A DNA stretch of 64,000 nucleotides from Bifidobacterium sp. (GCA_022649135.1 JALCNP010000011.1:1-64000), one strand, 5' to 3'; counted from the stretch's first letter, positions 23,162 through 33,434 are shown. The notes: generated from the sequence alone by a model not told the origin. Numbers and translations are program-made.

Positions 23162-24974
23162 GAAGGCATCGCAGGATACGTCCGCGACCACCGCTCGGCA
23201 GGACCCTGCGCCGCAGGCCACCGGTCCCACGGACACGGCGCACGTGGCGGCCACGATCGCCGCCGATGCGGACGCATCTGCAGGCAGCATCGCGGACATC
23301 AGGGATCTCAGCGTGTCCTTCATGACGGACGCCGGCTCCATCACGGCCATCGACAAGGTGAACTTCACCGTGCCGCGCAGAACCGTCGTCGGAGTCGTCG
23401 GAGAGTCGGGTTCGGGGAAATCGGTGACTGCGCGGTCTGTCATCAAGCTTCTCCCCTCCACGGCGACGACGGCGGGAGCCGTGTATCTTTCCCGCCGCGA
23501 CGGTTCGGGAATGCTCGACGTGCTCTCCCTCTCCGGGGAGGACCTGCGGCGCATGCGCGGCAGCGAGGCGGCCATGGTCTTCCAGGAGCCGAACTCCGTG
23601 CTCAACCCCGTGTACACGATCGGATGGCAGATCGAGGAGGGGCTGCGGGCCCACGGCCTCAAGGACCGCAGGGAAAGACGTGCGAAGGCGATCGAGATTC
23701 TCTCCAAGGTCGGCATCCCCGATGCGGCCACGCGAATCGACTACTATCCCCACCAGTTCTCGGGCGGGCAGAAGCAGCGCATCGTCATCGCCATGGCCCT
23801 GGTCCTCAACCCCGGGCTGATCCTCGCCGACGAGCCGACGACCGCACTGGATGTGACCGTTCAGGCGGAGATACTCGATCTCCTGCGCCTGGCACGGGAC
23901 GAATTCAACGCCAGCGTGCTCATCATCACGCACAACATGGGGGTCATCGCCGACATCGCCGATCAGGTTGTCGTCATGTACCGCGGTCACGTCGTCGAAC
24001 AGGGCGATGTGGAGCAGATCTTCTACCATCCGAGCGATCCCTACACGAAGAGGCTGCTTGCCTCGGTGCCGCGCATCGGCCAACGGCTGGTGGTCACCGA
24101 TGATCGCGGTGAGGTGCTCGAACGAGGCGAGGATTGGAGAAGCCAGCCTGTCGTCGTCGAGGCCAAGGATCTGACCATAACCTATCCGGGGCACATGATG
24201 CAGCCGGATTTCGTGGCGGTCGACGGCGTCGATTTCGCGATTCACCGCTCCGAGGTGCTCGGACTGGTCGGCGAATCCGGTTCCGGAAAGTCAACAACCG
24301 GTCGTGCGATCGCCGGGCTCCAGAAAGTGTCCGGCGGGTCCCTCAGGGTCCTCGGGGTGGAGATGAACGGCGTCAGGGAAAGAACATTCAAACCGAAGCG
24401 CGCCGAGATAGGATTCGTCTTCCAGGATCCGGGAAGCTCCTTCAACCCCCTGATGACGATCGCGCAGAACGTCGCCGAGCCGTTGATCGTCCATGGAAGA
24501 TATTCGTCGACGGCCGATGCTCGGGACTACGTCGGGGATCTCCTGGAGATGGTCCAGTTGCCGCGCACGTATATGAACAGGTTCCCCCACGAGCTGTCCG
24601 GCGGGCAGCGTCAGCGGGCATCCCTTGCCAGGGCCCTCGCCCTCAAGCCCTCGCTGCTGATAGCCGACGAGCCGACCTCGGCCCTTGATGTCTCGGTGCA
24701 GGCGAAGGTGCTGGAACTGTTCAAGAAGCTGCAGATCGAGATAGGCTTCGCCTGCCTGTTCATCACGCATGATCTCGCCGTTGTGGATATGCTGTCCGAC
24801 CGCATCATGGTGATGCACAAGGGCAGGATCGTGGAGCACGGCGATTCGGACGACATCATGGAGCGCCCGCGCAATCCGTACACCCGCAAGCTGCTCGCCT
24901 CGCTGCCCGTCCCCGATCCCCGGGAGCAGCGCAGGCACCGCGAGCAGCTGCGTGAGCTGCTCGCCCGGGAGTAA
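23154..24974 (+). CDS. Fused oligopeptide ABC ATPase (DppD-DppF in one chain)
   Basis: The 606-residue protein carries two complete ABC modules. Module one has Walker A GESGSGKSVT, signature FSGGQKQRIVIAMAL and Walker B LILADEPTTALDV. Module two has GESGSGKSTTGR, LSGGQRQRASLARAL and LLIADEPTSALDV. Each has its H-loop His (LIITHNMG; LFITHDLA). Both sites therefore look catalytically competent. Oligopeptide-type C-terminal extensions (YHPSDPYTKRLLASVP; RPRNPYTRKLLASLP) follow each module. Such fusions replace separate D and F subunits in actinobacteria. The first 45 residues are Ala/Thr-rich and probably disordered. It is the last gene of the importer operon, followed by GC-rich inverted repeats. 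Confidence 0.93.
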   Translation: MSEKASQDTSATTARQDPAPQATGPTDTAHVAATIAADADASAGSIADIRDLSVSFMTDAGSITAIDKVNFTVPRRTVVGVVGESGSGKSVTARSVIKLLPSTATTAGAVYLSRRDGSGMLDVLSLSGEDLRRMRGSEAAMVFQEPNSVLNPVYTIGWQIEEGLRAHGLKDRRERRAKAIEILSKVGIPDAATRIDYYPHQFSGGQKQRIVIAMALVLNPGLILADEPTTALDVTVQAEILDLLRLARDEFNASVLIITHNMGVIADIADQVVVMYRGHVVEQGDVEQIFYHPSDPYTKRLLASVPRIGQRLVVTDDRGEVLERGEDWRSQPVVVEAKDLTITYPGHMMQPDFVAVDGVDFAIHRSEVLGLVGESGSGKSTTGRAIAGLQKVSGGSLRVLGVEMNGVRERTFKPKRAEIGFVFQDPGSSFNPLMTIAQNVAEPLIVHGRYSSTADARDYVGDLLEMVQLPRTYMNRFPHELSGGQRQRASLARALALKPSLLIADEPTSALDVSVQAKVLELFKKLQIEIGFACLFITHDLAVVDMLSDRIMVMHKGRIVEHGDSDDIMERPRNPYTRKLLASLPVPDPREQRRHREQLRELLARE

Positions 24975-25013
24975 CGCGGCGACCCCTCGGGCGGGATGGA
25001 GTCGGCACCGTCA

Positions 25014-25050
25014 CCCGTCCCCTCCGAGGGGTCGAGCGCAAGGGGACGGG
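25014..25050 (+). terminator. GC-rich hairpin after the importer operon
   Basis: Arms CCCGTCCCCT (25014-25023) and AGGGGACGGG (25041-25050) form a 10-bp perfect stem. A competing 10-bp stem joins 24981-24990 with 25024-25033. These lie between the importer and the convergent NUDIX gene and probably end transcription; there is no T-tract. Confidence 0.45.
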
Positions 25051-25121
25051 GACCGTGCGGATGGGGCGTCATGCGCGAGATTGGGGTTCGTCGCTGTATG
25101 GTTTCGGCAGCGTATGATTCG

Positions 25122-25643
25122 TCAGCGTATGGCTCCATCGAATGAGAACTGGGCGTGGCTGTCTCCCTGAGCGGCGCGGTTCTTGTAACGTCGGACGTAT
25201 TCCAGTCTTTCCACCGTCGTCTCGGCGAGGGGACGGGGAAGGCCGTCGGGAGGGAACCATCCGACGGCCAGGCTCTCCTCGTCACCCACGAACGGGATGT
25301 CGTTTCCTCCAGGGGCCAGCGTGCACAGGAAGAGATGATCCATGTACATCGCCCGGTCGCCGTTCTTATAGGCGACCACATGGGTGGAGGACTTGACGGA
25401 GACAAGATCCGTGGCGACGGCGTCGATTCCGGTCTCCTCCTTTATCTCCCGGGCGACCGTGTCCGCAGGCTCCTCGCCGGGTTCGTTGATCCCGTAGACC
25501 AACGCCCATTCGCCCGTGTCCGAGCGCCTCGCGAGAAGGATCCTGCCGTCACGATCCTCGACATACCCGGTGACGCCGGTCAGCCACAGAAGATCATGCC
25601 CGATGGAGGCGCGAAGGCGTACAACGAATTCCGGAGTCGGCAT
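25122..25643 (-). CDS. NUDIX hydrolase
   Basis: A 173-residue pyrophosphohydrolase with an intact Nudix box: GINEPGEEPADTVAREIKEE followed by TGIDAV, matching GX5EX7REUXEEXGU with all catalytic glutamates. The N-terminal part (LLWLTGVTGYVEDRDGRILLARRSDTGEW) resembles the ADP-ribose and nucleoside-diphosphate-sugar members, and the domain is followed by a short C-terminal helix. The substrate is not predictable. The ATG at 25643 lies only five bases after the pepP stop codon, so the two genes are co-transcribed. The open frame extends further upstream inside pepP but without a ribosome-binding site. Confidence 0.88.
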   Translation of the reverse strand: MPTPEFVVRLRASIGHDLLWLTGVTGYVEDRDGRILLARRSDTGEWALVYGINEPGEEPADTVAREIKEETGIDAVATDLVSVKSSTHVVAYKNGDRAMYMDHLFLCTLAPGGNDIPFVGDEESLAVGWFPPDGLPRPLAETTVERLEYVRRYKNRAAQGDSHAQFSFDGAIR

Positions 25644-25648
25644 CGACG

Positions 25649-27241
25649 CTACGCCTTTGCCCGGGCGCGTTCGTCCATCCATTGTTCGACCTCGTCGATC
25701 TGCTTGGGAATGCCCGAGGAGATCCACTGGGGGCCGTTCTCCGTCATCAGGACGTCGTCCTCGATGCGGATTCCGATACCCCGCATCTGGGGAGGCAGCA
25801 GAAGGTCGTTCTGTGCGAAATACAGGCCGGGTTCGATGGTGAAGATCATGCCCGGGGTGATCTTCGCCTCCTGGTACGACTCATAGCGGGCCTGGGCGCA
25901 GTCGTGGACGTCAAGCCCCAGATGATGGGCCACGCCGCAGGCCAGCCAGCGGCGGTGCTGCTGGCCGTCGGGGGAGAGGGACTCCTCCACGTCGACGGGC
26001 AGCACGCCCCAGTCGTGCAGCCTGGTGGCGATGACGCGCATGCAGGCATGATGGATGTCCGAATACGTCGCTCCCGGCCGGGCCGCCTCGAACCCGGCCT
26101 GCTGGGAATCCAGCACCGCCTGGTAGAGCTTGCGCTGCAACGGGGTGAATCGTCCGCCGACCGGGAAGGTGCGGGTGATGTCCGCGGTGTACAGGCTTTC
26201 GACCTCGACCCCGGCGTCGATCAGCAGCATCTCGCCGTCCTCGACGACCCCGGTGTTGCGCATCCAATGCAGAATCGGCGCGTGCCTGCCCGACGCGACG
26301 ATCGTGTCGTATCCCACCTCGTTCCCCAGCTCCCTCGCGACCGAGTTGAAGGCCCCCTCAAGCATTCTCTCCGACCGGGGCCTGCCGATCACGGCGGGCA
26401 GATCCTCGAGGATGCGGTCGAAGCCCCGTTTGGTCGCGGAGACGGCCTTGCGCATCTCGCGAATCTCAAAGGAATCCTTGACCATCCGCGCTTCGGAGGC
26501 GAATTCGTGAAGCGCGTCGTCGGCCTGCGTGCCATCGTCTCCGCCGTCGAACCCATGCGAGGAGCGTATCCCCTCGACCAGGGACGTGACCGAGGGGTCC
26601 GCCTCGCGAATGACGCGCAGCCGCACCGCACCGCTCTCCGTTCCGACATCCTTTCCCAGGGAATCGGGAAGCTGGCTGATGTCGTGGGTCTCGATCCCCG
26701 TCATGCGCTCGAGCTCGCGCAGGCCGGCACGCGGGCCCACCCAGTATTCCCCGTAATGGGGATCGCGATAATAATCCTCGGTGCTGTTGTCCGCTCGGGG
26801 GGCGACGAAAAGCATCGGCGTATGGGTGGCCCCGGAATCCCCGTCGTCGCCCTGCACCGCCGGATCGAGGACAAGCACGGCCCCCGCCTCGTAGTCCTGG
26901 CCCAGACCCGTGTAATAGGAAAAGGCGCTGTCCGGACGGAAGGCGTAGTCGCAGTCGTTGTTGCGGACCTTGGGCTGGCCCGCCGGAATGACGATGCGTT
27001 CTCCCGGGAAGCGCTCGCCCAGCCTGCGCAGGCGCTCGCCCGTGTAGCGGCTCGATTCGAGCGGCTGGATGTCGGGCTCCTGGTTGTCCCAGCCCGTGGT
27101 CATGAACTTCTTGAATGTCGGGCTGTTGGGCCTCAGCGACCGGTTGTTCACCCGATCCTGCATCGGCTGGCTGGCTCCCGGTGCGGACGCATGCTCCATG
27201 CTTTCGTATTCCCTGTCCTGCTGCGTGATCACTTCACTCAT
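25649..27241 (-). CDS. pepP: Xaa-Pro aminopeptidase
   Basis: The 530-residue metalloaminopeptidase cleaves N-terminal residues preceding proline. The N-terminal creatinase-like domain (about residues 50-250) precedes the pita-bread catalytic domain, whose metal ligands are all visible: two Asp in LLIDAGVEVESLYTADITRTF, His in VAHHLGLDVHD, Glu in FTIEPGLYF and Glu in GIRIEDDVLMTENG. These five ligands bind two metal ions, usually Mn2+. The ATG at 27241 has an AGGGAGA site. Length is normal for actinobacterial PepP. It is the first gene of a two-gene operon with the NUDIX gene and is divergent from folC. Confidence 0.93.
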   Translation of the reverse strand: MSEVITQQDREYESMEHASAPGASQPMQDRVNNRSLRPNSPTFKKFMTTGWDNQEPDIQPLESSRYTGERLRRLGERFPGERIVIPAGQPKVRNNDCDYAFRPDSAFSYYTGLGQDYEAGAVLVLDPAVQGDDGDSGATHTPMLFVAPRADNSTEDYYRDPHYGEYWVGPRAGLRELERMTGIETHDISQLPDSLGKDVGTESGAVRLRVIREADPSVTSLVEGIRSSHGFDGGDDGTQADDALHEFASEARMVKDSFEIREMRKAVSATKRGFDRILEDLPAVIGRPRSERMLEGAFNSVARELGNEVGYDTIVASGRHAPILHWMRNTGVVEDGEMLLIDAGVEVESLYTADITRTFPVGGRFTPLQRKLYQAVLDSQQAGFEAARPGATYSDIHHACMRVIATRLHDWGVLPVDVEESLSPDGQQHRRWLACGVAHHLGLDVHDCAQARYESYQEAKITPGMIFTIEPGLYFAQNDLLLPPQMRGIGIRIEDDVLMTENGPQWISSGIPKQIDEVEQWMDERARAKA

Positions 27242-27438
27242 GACATCTCCCTGTATTGCTGTGATTTCGCCTGTCAACGTCACCATCCTAGCCTCAGTGC
27301 GGGCACATGCATGTTGCGCCCCGCGAGGACGGACGCCCGTCGGCGGTCATAGGCGGCACGAATCCCTTCTGAGCGTACTCGTTCAGGCGCTGGCCTAAAA
27401 TAATGCCCGGCAGTATTCCCGATTGAGGACGAGGTCTT

Positions 27439-28953
27439 ATGTCATTGGAGCATCCGAATCTGAGCAGCATTCGCACCGTTGAACGCGATATCATGCGCCG
27501 AGCGCCGGAGCATAACTTCACGAATCTCAATCTCGACCGTCTGACGATGATGCTTGACCTTCTCGGGCACCCGGAGCAGTCGTTCAGGGTGATCCACATC
27601 ACCGGAACCAACGGCAAGGGATCCACCGCCCGCATGGCCGAGGCGATCTGCCGGGCCTACGGGCTGAGGACGGGGCTCTACACCTCGCCGCATCTCGAGC
27701 GCATCAACGAGCGCATCGCCATCGACGGCCGGCAGCTCAGCGACGAGGCCTTCGTCGATGCCTACACGCAGATCAAGGATCTCGTCGACATCATCGACGC
27801 GAAATCGGCACGGTCGGGAGGTCCCGCGATGAGCTTCTTCGAGGTTCTGACCTCCATGGCCATATGGGCCTTCGCGGATGCGCCCGTCGATGTTGCCATC
27901 GTGGAGGTCGGAATGGGGGGACGCTGGGACGCCACCAACGTCCTTGATGCCGACGCGGCCGTGATCGGGCCGGTGGACATGGACCACATGCAGTGGCTGG
28001 GGGACACCGTGGAGAAGATAGCCACGGTCAAGGCCGGGATCATCAAACCCGGATGCACGGCGATCATCGGGGCACAGCCCCATGAGGAGAAGGTCATGCC
28101 GATTCTCATGCGGGAGGCGAGGGAGAAGGGCGCGGACGTGGTCCGCGACGGCCGGGAGATGGAGGTGCTGTCCCGGGTGCCGGCGGTCGGCGGGCAGCTG
28201 GTGTCCCTGCGCACGCCCAACGGCACGTACGAGGAGATTCCCGTCGCAAAGTTCGGAGCGCATCAGGCCCACAACGCGCTCGCAGCGCTCGCCGCCGCCG
28301 AGGTCGTCATCCCCGTCAACGGCGCGCTCAACGCGGATCTGGTGTCCGAGGCCCTGGGCGCGGTCAAGGTGCCCGGGCGCATCGAGCAGATCAGGACGTC
28401 GCCGACCATGATCATCGACGGCGGGCATAACGTGAACGCCGCCCAGGCCCTGCGCGCTGCCATCGAGGAGAACTACAGCTTCCAGCAGCTGGTCGGAGTG
28501 ATCTCCATGATGGCCGACAAGCAGGTCGAGGAATATCTCGGCGTTCTCGAGCCGATACTCACCGAGGTCGTCATCACCGAGAACTCATGGCGCGGACGCG
28601 TGATGCCCGCGCGTGACCTGGAGAAGATCGCCGTGGGCGTGTTCGGCCCCGACCGGGTCCGCCGTGTGGATTCCCTCCCCGATGCGATTCAGACGGCGGT
28701 GGACATGGTCGATTCCCAGGACGAGCTCGGCATCGGCTATGGCCGGGGGATCGTGATCTGCGGAAGCTTCGTCACCGCCGGAGACGCCAGAATCCTGCTT
28801 AAGGAGCATTCCGATCCCACGCTGGCGAAGCCGAAGGGCGAGAGGGTCAATCCCAACCTTTCCGACGGTGATTCCCCGGATTCCGGTTCCGGTGTCGGCG
28901 GTTCCGGGACCCCGGGTGCGTCCGGGCGGACAAGCGGCGATGTGATCGACTGA
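27439..28953 (+). CDS. folC: Folylpolyglutamate synthase/dihydrofolate synthase
   Basis: FolC adds glutamate to dihydropteroate and then to folates, retaining them in the cell. The 504-residue Mur-ligase-type protein shows the ATP loop HITGTNGKGSTA (residues 53-64), the TSPHLERINERI omega-loop typical of FolC, VEVGMGGRWDATN with the metal-binding Glu and His/Asp region, VDMDHMQWLGDTVEKIATVKAGIIK, and the C-terminal IDGGHNVNAAQAL. The last 40 residues are Gly/Ser/Pro-rich and probably disordered, an addition not seen in E. coli FolC. The stop is 13 bp ahead of smc, so the two form a transcription unit. Confidence 0.93.
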   Translation: MSLEHPNLSSIRTVERDIMRRAPEHNFTNLNLDRLTMMLDLLGHPEQSFRVIHITGTNGKGSTARMAEAICRAYGLRTGLYTSPHLERINERIAIDGRQLSDEAFVDAYTQIKDLVDIIDAKSARSGGPAMSFFEVLTSMAIWAFADAPVDVAIVEVGMGGRWDATNVLDADAAVIGPVDMDHMQWLGDTVEKIATVKAGIIKPGCTAIIGAQPHEEKVMPILMREAREKGADVVRDGREMEVLSRVPAVGGQLVSLRTPNGTYEEIPVAKFGAHQAHNALAALAAAEVVIPVNGALNADLVSEALGAVKVPGRIEQIRTSPTMIIDGGHNVNAAQALRAAIEENYSFQQLVGVISMMADKQVEEYLGVLEPILTEVVITENSWRGRVMPARDLEKIAVGVFGPDRVRRVDSLPDAIQTAVDMVDSQDELGIGYGRGIVICGSFVTAGDARILLKEHSDPTLAKPKGERVNPNLSDGDSPDSGSGVGGSGTPGASGRTSGDVID

Positions 28954-28966
28954 ACGGCCACAGGGA

Positions 28967-31900
28967 ATGTATCTCAAGGAACTCACCCTCAAGGGGTTCA
29001 AATCATTCGCATCAGCCACGACGCTGAGATTCGAGCCGGGCATCACCGCCGTCGTCGGACCCAACGGGTCGGGGAAATCCAACATCGTCGACGCGCTGAC
29101 ATGGGTGATGGGCGAGCAGGGGGCCAGAAACCTGCGCGGCTCCACGATGGAGGACGTGATCTTCGCCGGCACCTCGAAACGTCCGCCTCTGGGTCGCGCC
29201 CAGGTGTCGCTGACCATCGACAACGCCGACCATACCCTCAACATCGACTATTCCGAGGTGACCATAACCCGGACGATTTTTCGCAACGGCGGTTCGCAGT
29301 ATGCCATCAACGGCTCCGCGTGCAGGCTCCTCGACATTCAGGAGCTGCTGTCGGACACCGGTCTCGGGCAGCAGATGCACGTCATAGTCGGCCAGGGACG
29401 CCTCGATTCGATACTTCGCGCGGACCCGAGCGGCCACCGGGCGTTCATCGAGGAGGCCGCGGGAATACTCAAGCACCGCAAGCGCAAGGAGCGCGCGCTT
29501 CGCAAGCTCTCCAACACGCAGACGAATCTTTCCCGGCTTGACGATCTTCTGCGCGAGCTGCATCGACAGCTTGGTCCTCTGGGCCGACAGGCGCGCATCT
29601 CCAGAAGGGCGGAGCGCATCCAGCTGTCGCTTCGCGACGCCCAGTCGCGTCTGTATGCACAGGACGCCAGCGAGCTGACGGCCCGGCGTGAGCGTCTCAA
29701 GACCGAACTCACGCAGGTGCGCTCCAGACTTGGCGACATGCAGGCGGATCTTGCCCGCGTCAAGGTCCGGATCGATCAGGTGGAGGCCCTGAGCTCCCGA
29801 TCCAGTCCGGACATGGCGGCGATCAACCAGACGTGGCATGACATGTCGCAGATTCAGGAGCGACTCAGGGCCGTCTCCTCCCTCGCGCAGGAGAGATCGA
29901 GGTCGCTGCGCGGCCAGATCACGACCAATGCGGGGGAGGATCCGGACCTGCTTGCGAAGAGGGCGGCGGAGCTCGAGCTTCAGGCCACGGTGCAGGAGAG
30001 AACGGTCTCCGACGCCCGGCTTCGCCTGGACAGGGCCGTGGAATCGCGTGCGGGAACCGAGAAACAGCTTGCATCGGTGCGGCAGACGCTGACGGAACTG
30101 AGAAAAACGAACCAGAAGAGGGAAAGCCGCATATCCCAGTTGAAGGAGCTGATCGCCAGGGAGGAGGGCGCGGTCCAGCTCGCGCGGACGCGCATGAAGG
30201 ATTTTCATGCGCAGCGCACTGACGTCGCCGCACGAACACAGGAGGCGAAGGAGCGATGCGAGGAGTTGGAGCGGCAGATGGACGCCGACCCGGATGACGG
30301 GGGAGCCTCGCTCGAAAACGCTCGAACCGTGCTGCGCACGAGACAGAACGAGCTTGACGATCTGCTCGCCCGGCAGCGCGATGTGGATTCGCGGATCATA
30401 TCCCTGCGGGCCAAGGCCGATGCCCTGCGCGATACTCTGGGAAGTCGCAATGCCACGGGGGCCCTGCAGAAGGACGAGAACGTCGCCGCGCTCGGGCGCC
30501 TCTCGGACTTCATCCGCGTGTCCGAGGGGTGGGAGGAGGCCGTCGCCCATGCCTTGGGGAGCTTCGCCAGCGCGATCATCGTTCCCGGGCGGGACACCAT
30601 GCTGCACGCTCTCGAGACGGCATGCTCCCAGCATCTGGGACGTGCGGTCGTCCTGCATCCGATCCAGGGGGATCCGATTGCACCTGATGCCCCCTCGGGA
30701 AGTGTCGGGGCCCTCGTCCATGGAAATCCCCAGGCGGATGACCCCGAGCAGGTCCGGCGTGTCGTCGCGGCCGTGCGCCTGCTTCTTGGCTCAATCGCCG
30801 CGGTGCGGGACAGGAACGACGCCGTGGAGGCCGTGAAGGGCGGCATGTGGAGGGCGGCGGTGACCCAGGCGGGGGAGCTCATCAACCCCGTGGGGGCCAT
30901 CGGCGGTTCGTCCCTCTCCCAGAGCGATCTCTCCCTGGCGGCAAGGAGGGACAAGGCCCTGGCCGAGGTCGAGAGCCTGAGGTCCCAGGCCTTGGATCTG
31001 GCGCGACAGGTCGAGGAATCCACAGCGGTCAGGGATCGTCAGAAGTCGAGTGTGGAGCTTCAGACCACCAGACGCACCGAGGCGGCCATGAAGGCTCGTC
31101 AGCGCGAGGATCTGCTTCGCTCCGCGAAGAAGACCCTGGAAACGCTCGCCCGGCAGGAGTCGGCCGTCGCCGATCGGTTGCGCGGCGCCGAAGAGGATGG
31201 TGACAGCCACACCCTGCGCGTCAATGATCTCAAGACCGCATTGCACACCCAGGAGACCAACGGCGAAACGGAGATCAACTTCGATGAGCTGACCGGGCGT
31301 GAGCGGGGACTGGAAGCTCAGCTGAACGCGACTCGTGAACGGGAGATGGGCGAGAAAGTCGCGTGGAGCACGGCGAACGGAACGCTGGATTCTCTTCGCA
31401 GACAGGTCTCTCTTCTGCGTGACAACGCCGAGAGGGCCCGGCAGAGGCGCGAGCGGATCCAGGCGCTCAATGACAGGCGGACCCGACAGGCCGATCGCAT
31501 CGACCGCGTCGCTTCGGACGCAGCGGCGGTTTCCCGGATCGTGGGTCATGTCATCGTCACGATCGACGAGCGGCGGGAGACTATGCAGCAGGAGGCGTCG
31601 AGCCATGACGACGAGTTGAAGGATCTGCGTGGGCGCCGCGACGGCATCGAACCCGTCCTCGCCGATCTGCAGAGGCATGAGCATGAGCTGGACGTGAGGC
31701 GTGAACGTCTCGCCGCCTCGTATGGGCAGCTCACTCAGCGGATCTCGGATGATCTTGCCATGAGCGTCGAGGAGCTGGTGGCGAATTACGGGCCGGATCG
31801 TCCCGTTCCCGTGTTGGACGACGACGGACGGCCCGTGCCTCTCGAGAACGGTGGGCACGAGAGGGATGACGGGCAGGAGGGGAGTGGCGGTCACCCGGGC

Positions 31901-32644
31901 GAATACGGCGAGGACGATGAGACCCTGTCCCGCATCCGGACGATGCCCTATGTGAGATCCGAGCAGCAGTCCCGTCTGGAGAAGGCTCGCCGTGACCTCA
32001 AGGCCCTGGGCAGAGTCAATCCGCTGGCCACGGAGGAGTACGACGCTCTGCAGGAGCGCAACCAGTATCTCAACGATCAGCGCAACGATGTGGCGAAGGG
32101 CCGGGATGACCTGATGCAGCTCATCAAGGATCTGGATTCCACGATGGTGCAGGTCTTCTCCGATGCCTTCGACGACACCGCGCACGCTTTCGAGCACGTC
32201 TTCTCCACGCTGTTTCCGGGTGGCACCGGACGTCTGCGCTTGGAAAACCCCGACGACATGCTGACCACGGGGGTTATCGTGGAGGCCAGCCCGGCGGGGA
32301 AACGCGTCAAGCAGCTCAGTCTGCTGTCGGGAGGGGAGCGCTCGCTGACGGCGCTCGCGCTTCTCTTCGCCATCTTCACGGCCCGTCCCAGTCCGTTCTA
32401 CGTGATGGACGAGGTCGAGGCGGCGTTGGACGACGTGAACCTGACGCGTCTCATCCACGCCTTCGACGAGCTTCGGCGGCATGCCCAGCTCATCATCATC
32501 ACCCATCAGCAGCGCACCATGGGCATTGCGGACGCCCTGTACGGCGTGACCATGCGCGCCGACGGCGTTACGGCGGTGCTGAGTCAGAGGCTTGACCGCG
32601 AGGGCGTCGGCGACGACGGGGCGGGGGCCTCGAACGAGCGATGA
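28967..32644 (+). CDS. smc: Chromosome segregation protein SMC
   Basis: The 1225-residue condensin ATPase organises and segregates the nucleoid with ScpA and ScpB, encoded about 20 kb downstream. The N-terminal ATPase half has Walker A VVGPNGSGKSN (31-39), then a long coiled coil (about 170-490), a hinge (about 500-660), the return coiled coil, and the C-terminal half with signature LLSGGERSLTALALLF and Walker B FYVMDEVEAALDD. A Gly/Asp/Glu-rich insert near residues 945-985 (GGHERDDGQEGSGGHPGEYG) interrupts the return coil and is unusual. The ribosome-binding site is weak (AGGGA), consistent with coupling to folC just upstream. Confidence 0.95.
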   Translation: MYLKELTLKGFKSFASATTLRFEPGITAVVGPNGSGKSNIVDALTWVMGEQGARNLRGSTMEDVIFAGTSKRPPLGRAQVSLTIDNADHTLNIDYSEVTITRTIFRNGGSQYAINGSACRLLDIQELLSDTGLGQQMHVIVGQGRLDSILRADPSGHRAFIEEAAGILKHRKRKERALRKLSNTQTNLSRLDDLLRELHRQLGPLGRQARISRRAERIQLSLRDAQSRLYAQDASELTARRERLKTELTQVRSRLGDMQADLARVKVRIDQVEALSSRSSPDMAAINQTWHDMSQIQERLRAVSSLAQERSRSLRGQITTNAGEDPDLLAKRAAELELQATVQERTVSDARLRLDRAVESRAGTEKQLASVRQTLTELRKTNQKRESRISQLKELIAREEGAVQLARTRMKDFHAQRTDVAARTQEAKERCEELERQMDADPDDGGASLENARTVLRTRQNELDDLLARQRDVDSRIISLRAKADALRDTLGSRNATGALQKDENVAALGRLSDFIRVSEGWEEAVAHALGSFASAIIVPGRDTMLHALETACSQHLGRAVVLHPIQGDPIAPDAPSGSVGALVHGNPQADDPEQVRRVVAAVRLLLGSIAAVRDRNDAVEAVKGGMWRAAVTQAGELINPVGAIGGSSLSQSDLSLAARRDKALAEVESLRSQALDLARQVEESTAVRDRQKSSVELQTTRRTEAAMKARQREDLLRSAKKTLETLARQESAVADRLRGAEEDGDSHTLRVNDLKTALHTQETNGETEINFDELTGRERGLEAQLNATREREMGEKVAWSTANGTLDSLRRQVSLLRDNAERARQRRERIQALNDRRTRQADRIDRVASDAAAVSRIVGHVIVTIDERRETMQQEASSHDDELKDLRGRRDGIEPVLADLQRHEHELDVRRERLAASYGQLTQRISDDLAMSVEELVANYGPDRPVPVLDDDGRPVPLENGGHERDDGQEGSGGHPGEYGEDDETLSRIRTMPYVRSEQQSRLEKARRDLKALGRVNPLATEEYDALQERNQYLNDQRNDVAKGRDDLMQLIKDLDSTMVQVFSDAFDDTAHAFEHVFSTLFPGGTGRLRLENPDDMLTTGVIVEASPAGKRVKQLSLLSGGERSLTALALLFAIFTARPSPFYVMDEVEAALDDVNLTRLIHAFDELRRHAQLIIITHQQRTMGIADALYGVTMRADGVTAVLSQRLDREGVGDDGAGASNER

Positions 32645-32705
32645 GGGGACCGGGACGGGAGAACGCGGCACCTGCTCAACGCGCGTCCCCCCGTGCGATT
32701 CCTGT

Positions 32706-33434
32706 CTAGCTGCCCCGGTTCTGATTGCGCAGCTCGCGCGCCTTGCGCACGGTGTCGACCGCAAGCACCGCCTGAGCGTCGATGATGGGAAGATCGGGCA
32801 TGGGGAATGCCTCGTTGAGGACCGACAGCTCCGTGCAGCCCAGTAGGACGACGTCGCAGTGATGGTTCTGCAGCATCGCGTTGACGGTGTGCAGATATCG
32901 TTCCCTGCTGAACACCCCGGTGTCCTTGACGTCATGATAGATCAGATAGCTGATGTCATCCTGCAGGTCTGCATCGGGCCTGACGAATTCGTAGCCGGCC
33001 CTCTCCAGAGGGCTGCGGTAGATGCCGGAGGACAGGCTGCCCTCCGTTCCCATGAACCCCACGCGCGGGTGGGTCGCCGCCGGGAAGCTGCGCTGCATCT
33101 GCGCGACGGCACCCAGAGGCATGTGCATGATCGGGACGGGCGTGAGAGCCTGGAGCCGGTCGAAGAAATAATGGGCGGTATTGCACGGCAGGGTGATGAA
33201 GGATGCCCCTATCAGCGTCGCCTGGCGGATGTCGTCCGCAATGGAGTCGAACGGATCCTCGGAGGTCCGACCGAGGATGAACTCGGTTCTGTCGGGCACG
33301 CTTGCGTCGTTGAAGACGACGTAGTCGAGAAAGTCCTGATCCCTGTGCGCATCGGTCGCGGCATCAAGAAGGCGTATGTAGCTTTCGGTCGCCAACGTCC
33401 CCATACCGCCGAGAACAGCAAAGAACCTTTTCAC
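32706..33434 (-). CDS. Aspartate/glutamate racemase family protein (probable aspartate racemase)
   Basis: The 242-residue protein is a cofactor-independent Asp/Glu racemase. It starts RFFAVLGGMGTLATESY, the aspartate-racemase N-terminus, and carries both catalytic cysteines: ITLPCNTAHYFFD and VVLLGCTELSVL. It would interconvert L- and D-aspartate in the cytoplasm. The true start is a GTG at 33434 with a perfect AAGGAG site, overlapping the ligase stop codon (GTGA). It is the last gene of a wall-synthesis operon, directly after a D-aspartate-ligase-type ATP-grasp enzyme, so its job is probably to make the D-Asp for the peptidoglycan side chain. Confidence 0.88.
   Translation of the reverse strand: MKRFFAVLGGMGTLATESYIRLLDAATDAHRDQDFLDYVVFNDASVPDRTEFILGRTSEDPFDSIADDIRQATLIGASFITLPCNTAHYFFDRLQALTPVPIMHMPLGAVAQMQRSFPAATHPRVGFMGTEGSLSSGIYRSPLERAGYEFVRPDADLQDDISYLIYHDVKDTGVFSRERYLHTVNAMLQNHHCDVVLLGCTELSVLNEAFPMPDLPIIDAQAVLAVDTVRKARELRNQNRGS

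Noticed and set aside
30791-32935. Long open frame (over 700 codons) antisense to smc
   Set aside because: It is a by-product of high-GC codon usage opposite a well-supported gene. The translation is low in recognisable motifs and has no ribosome-binding site.
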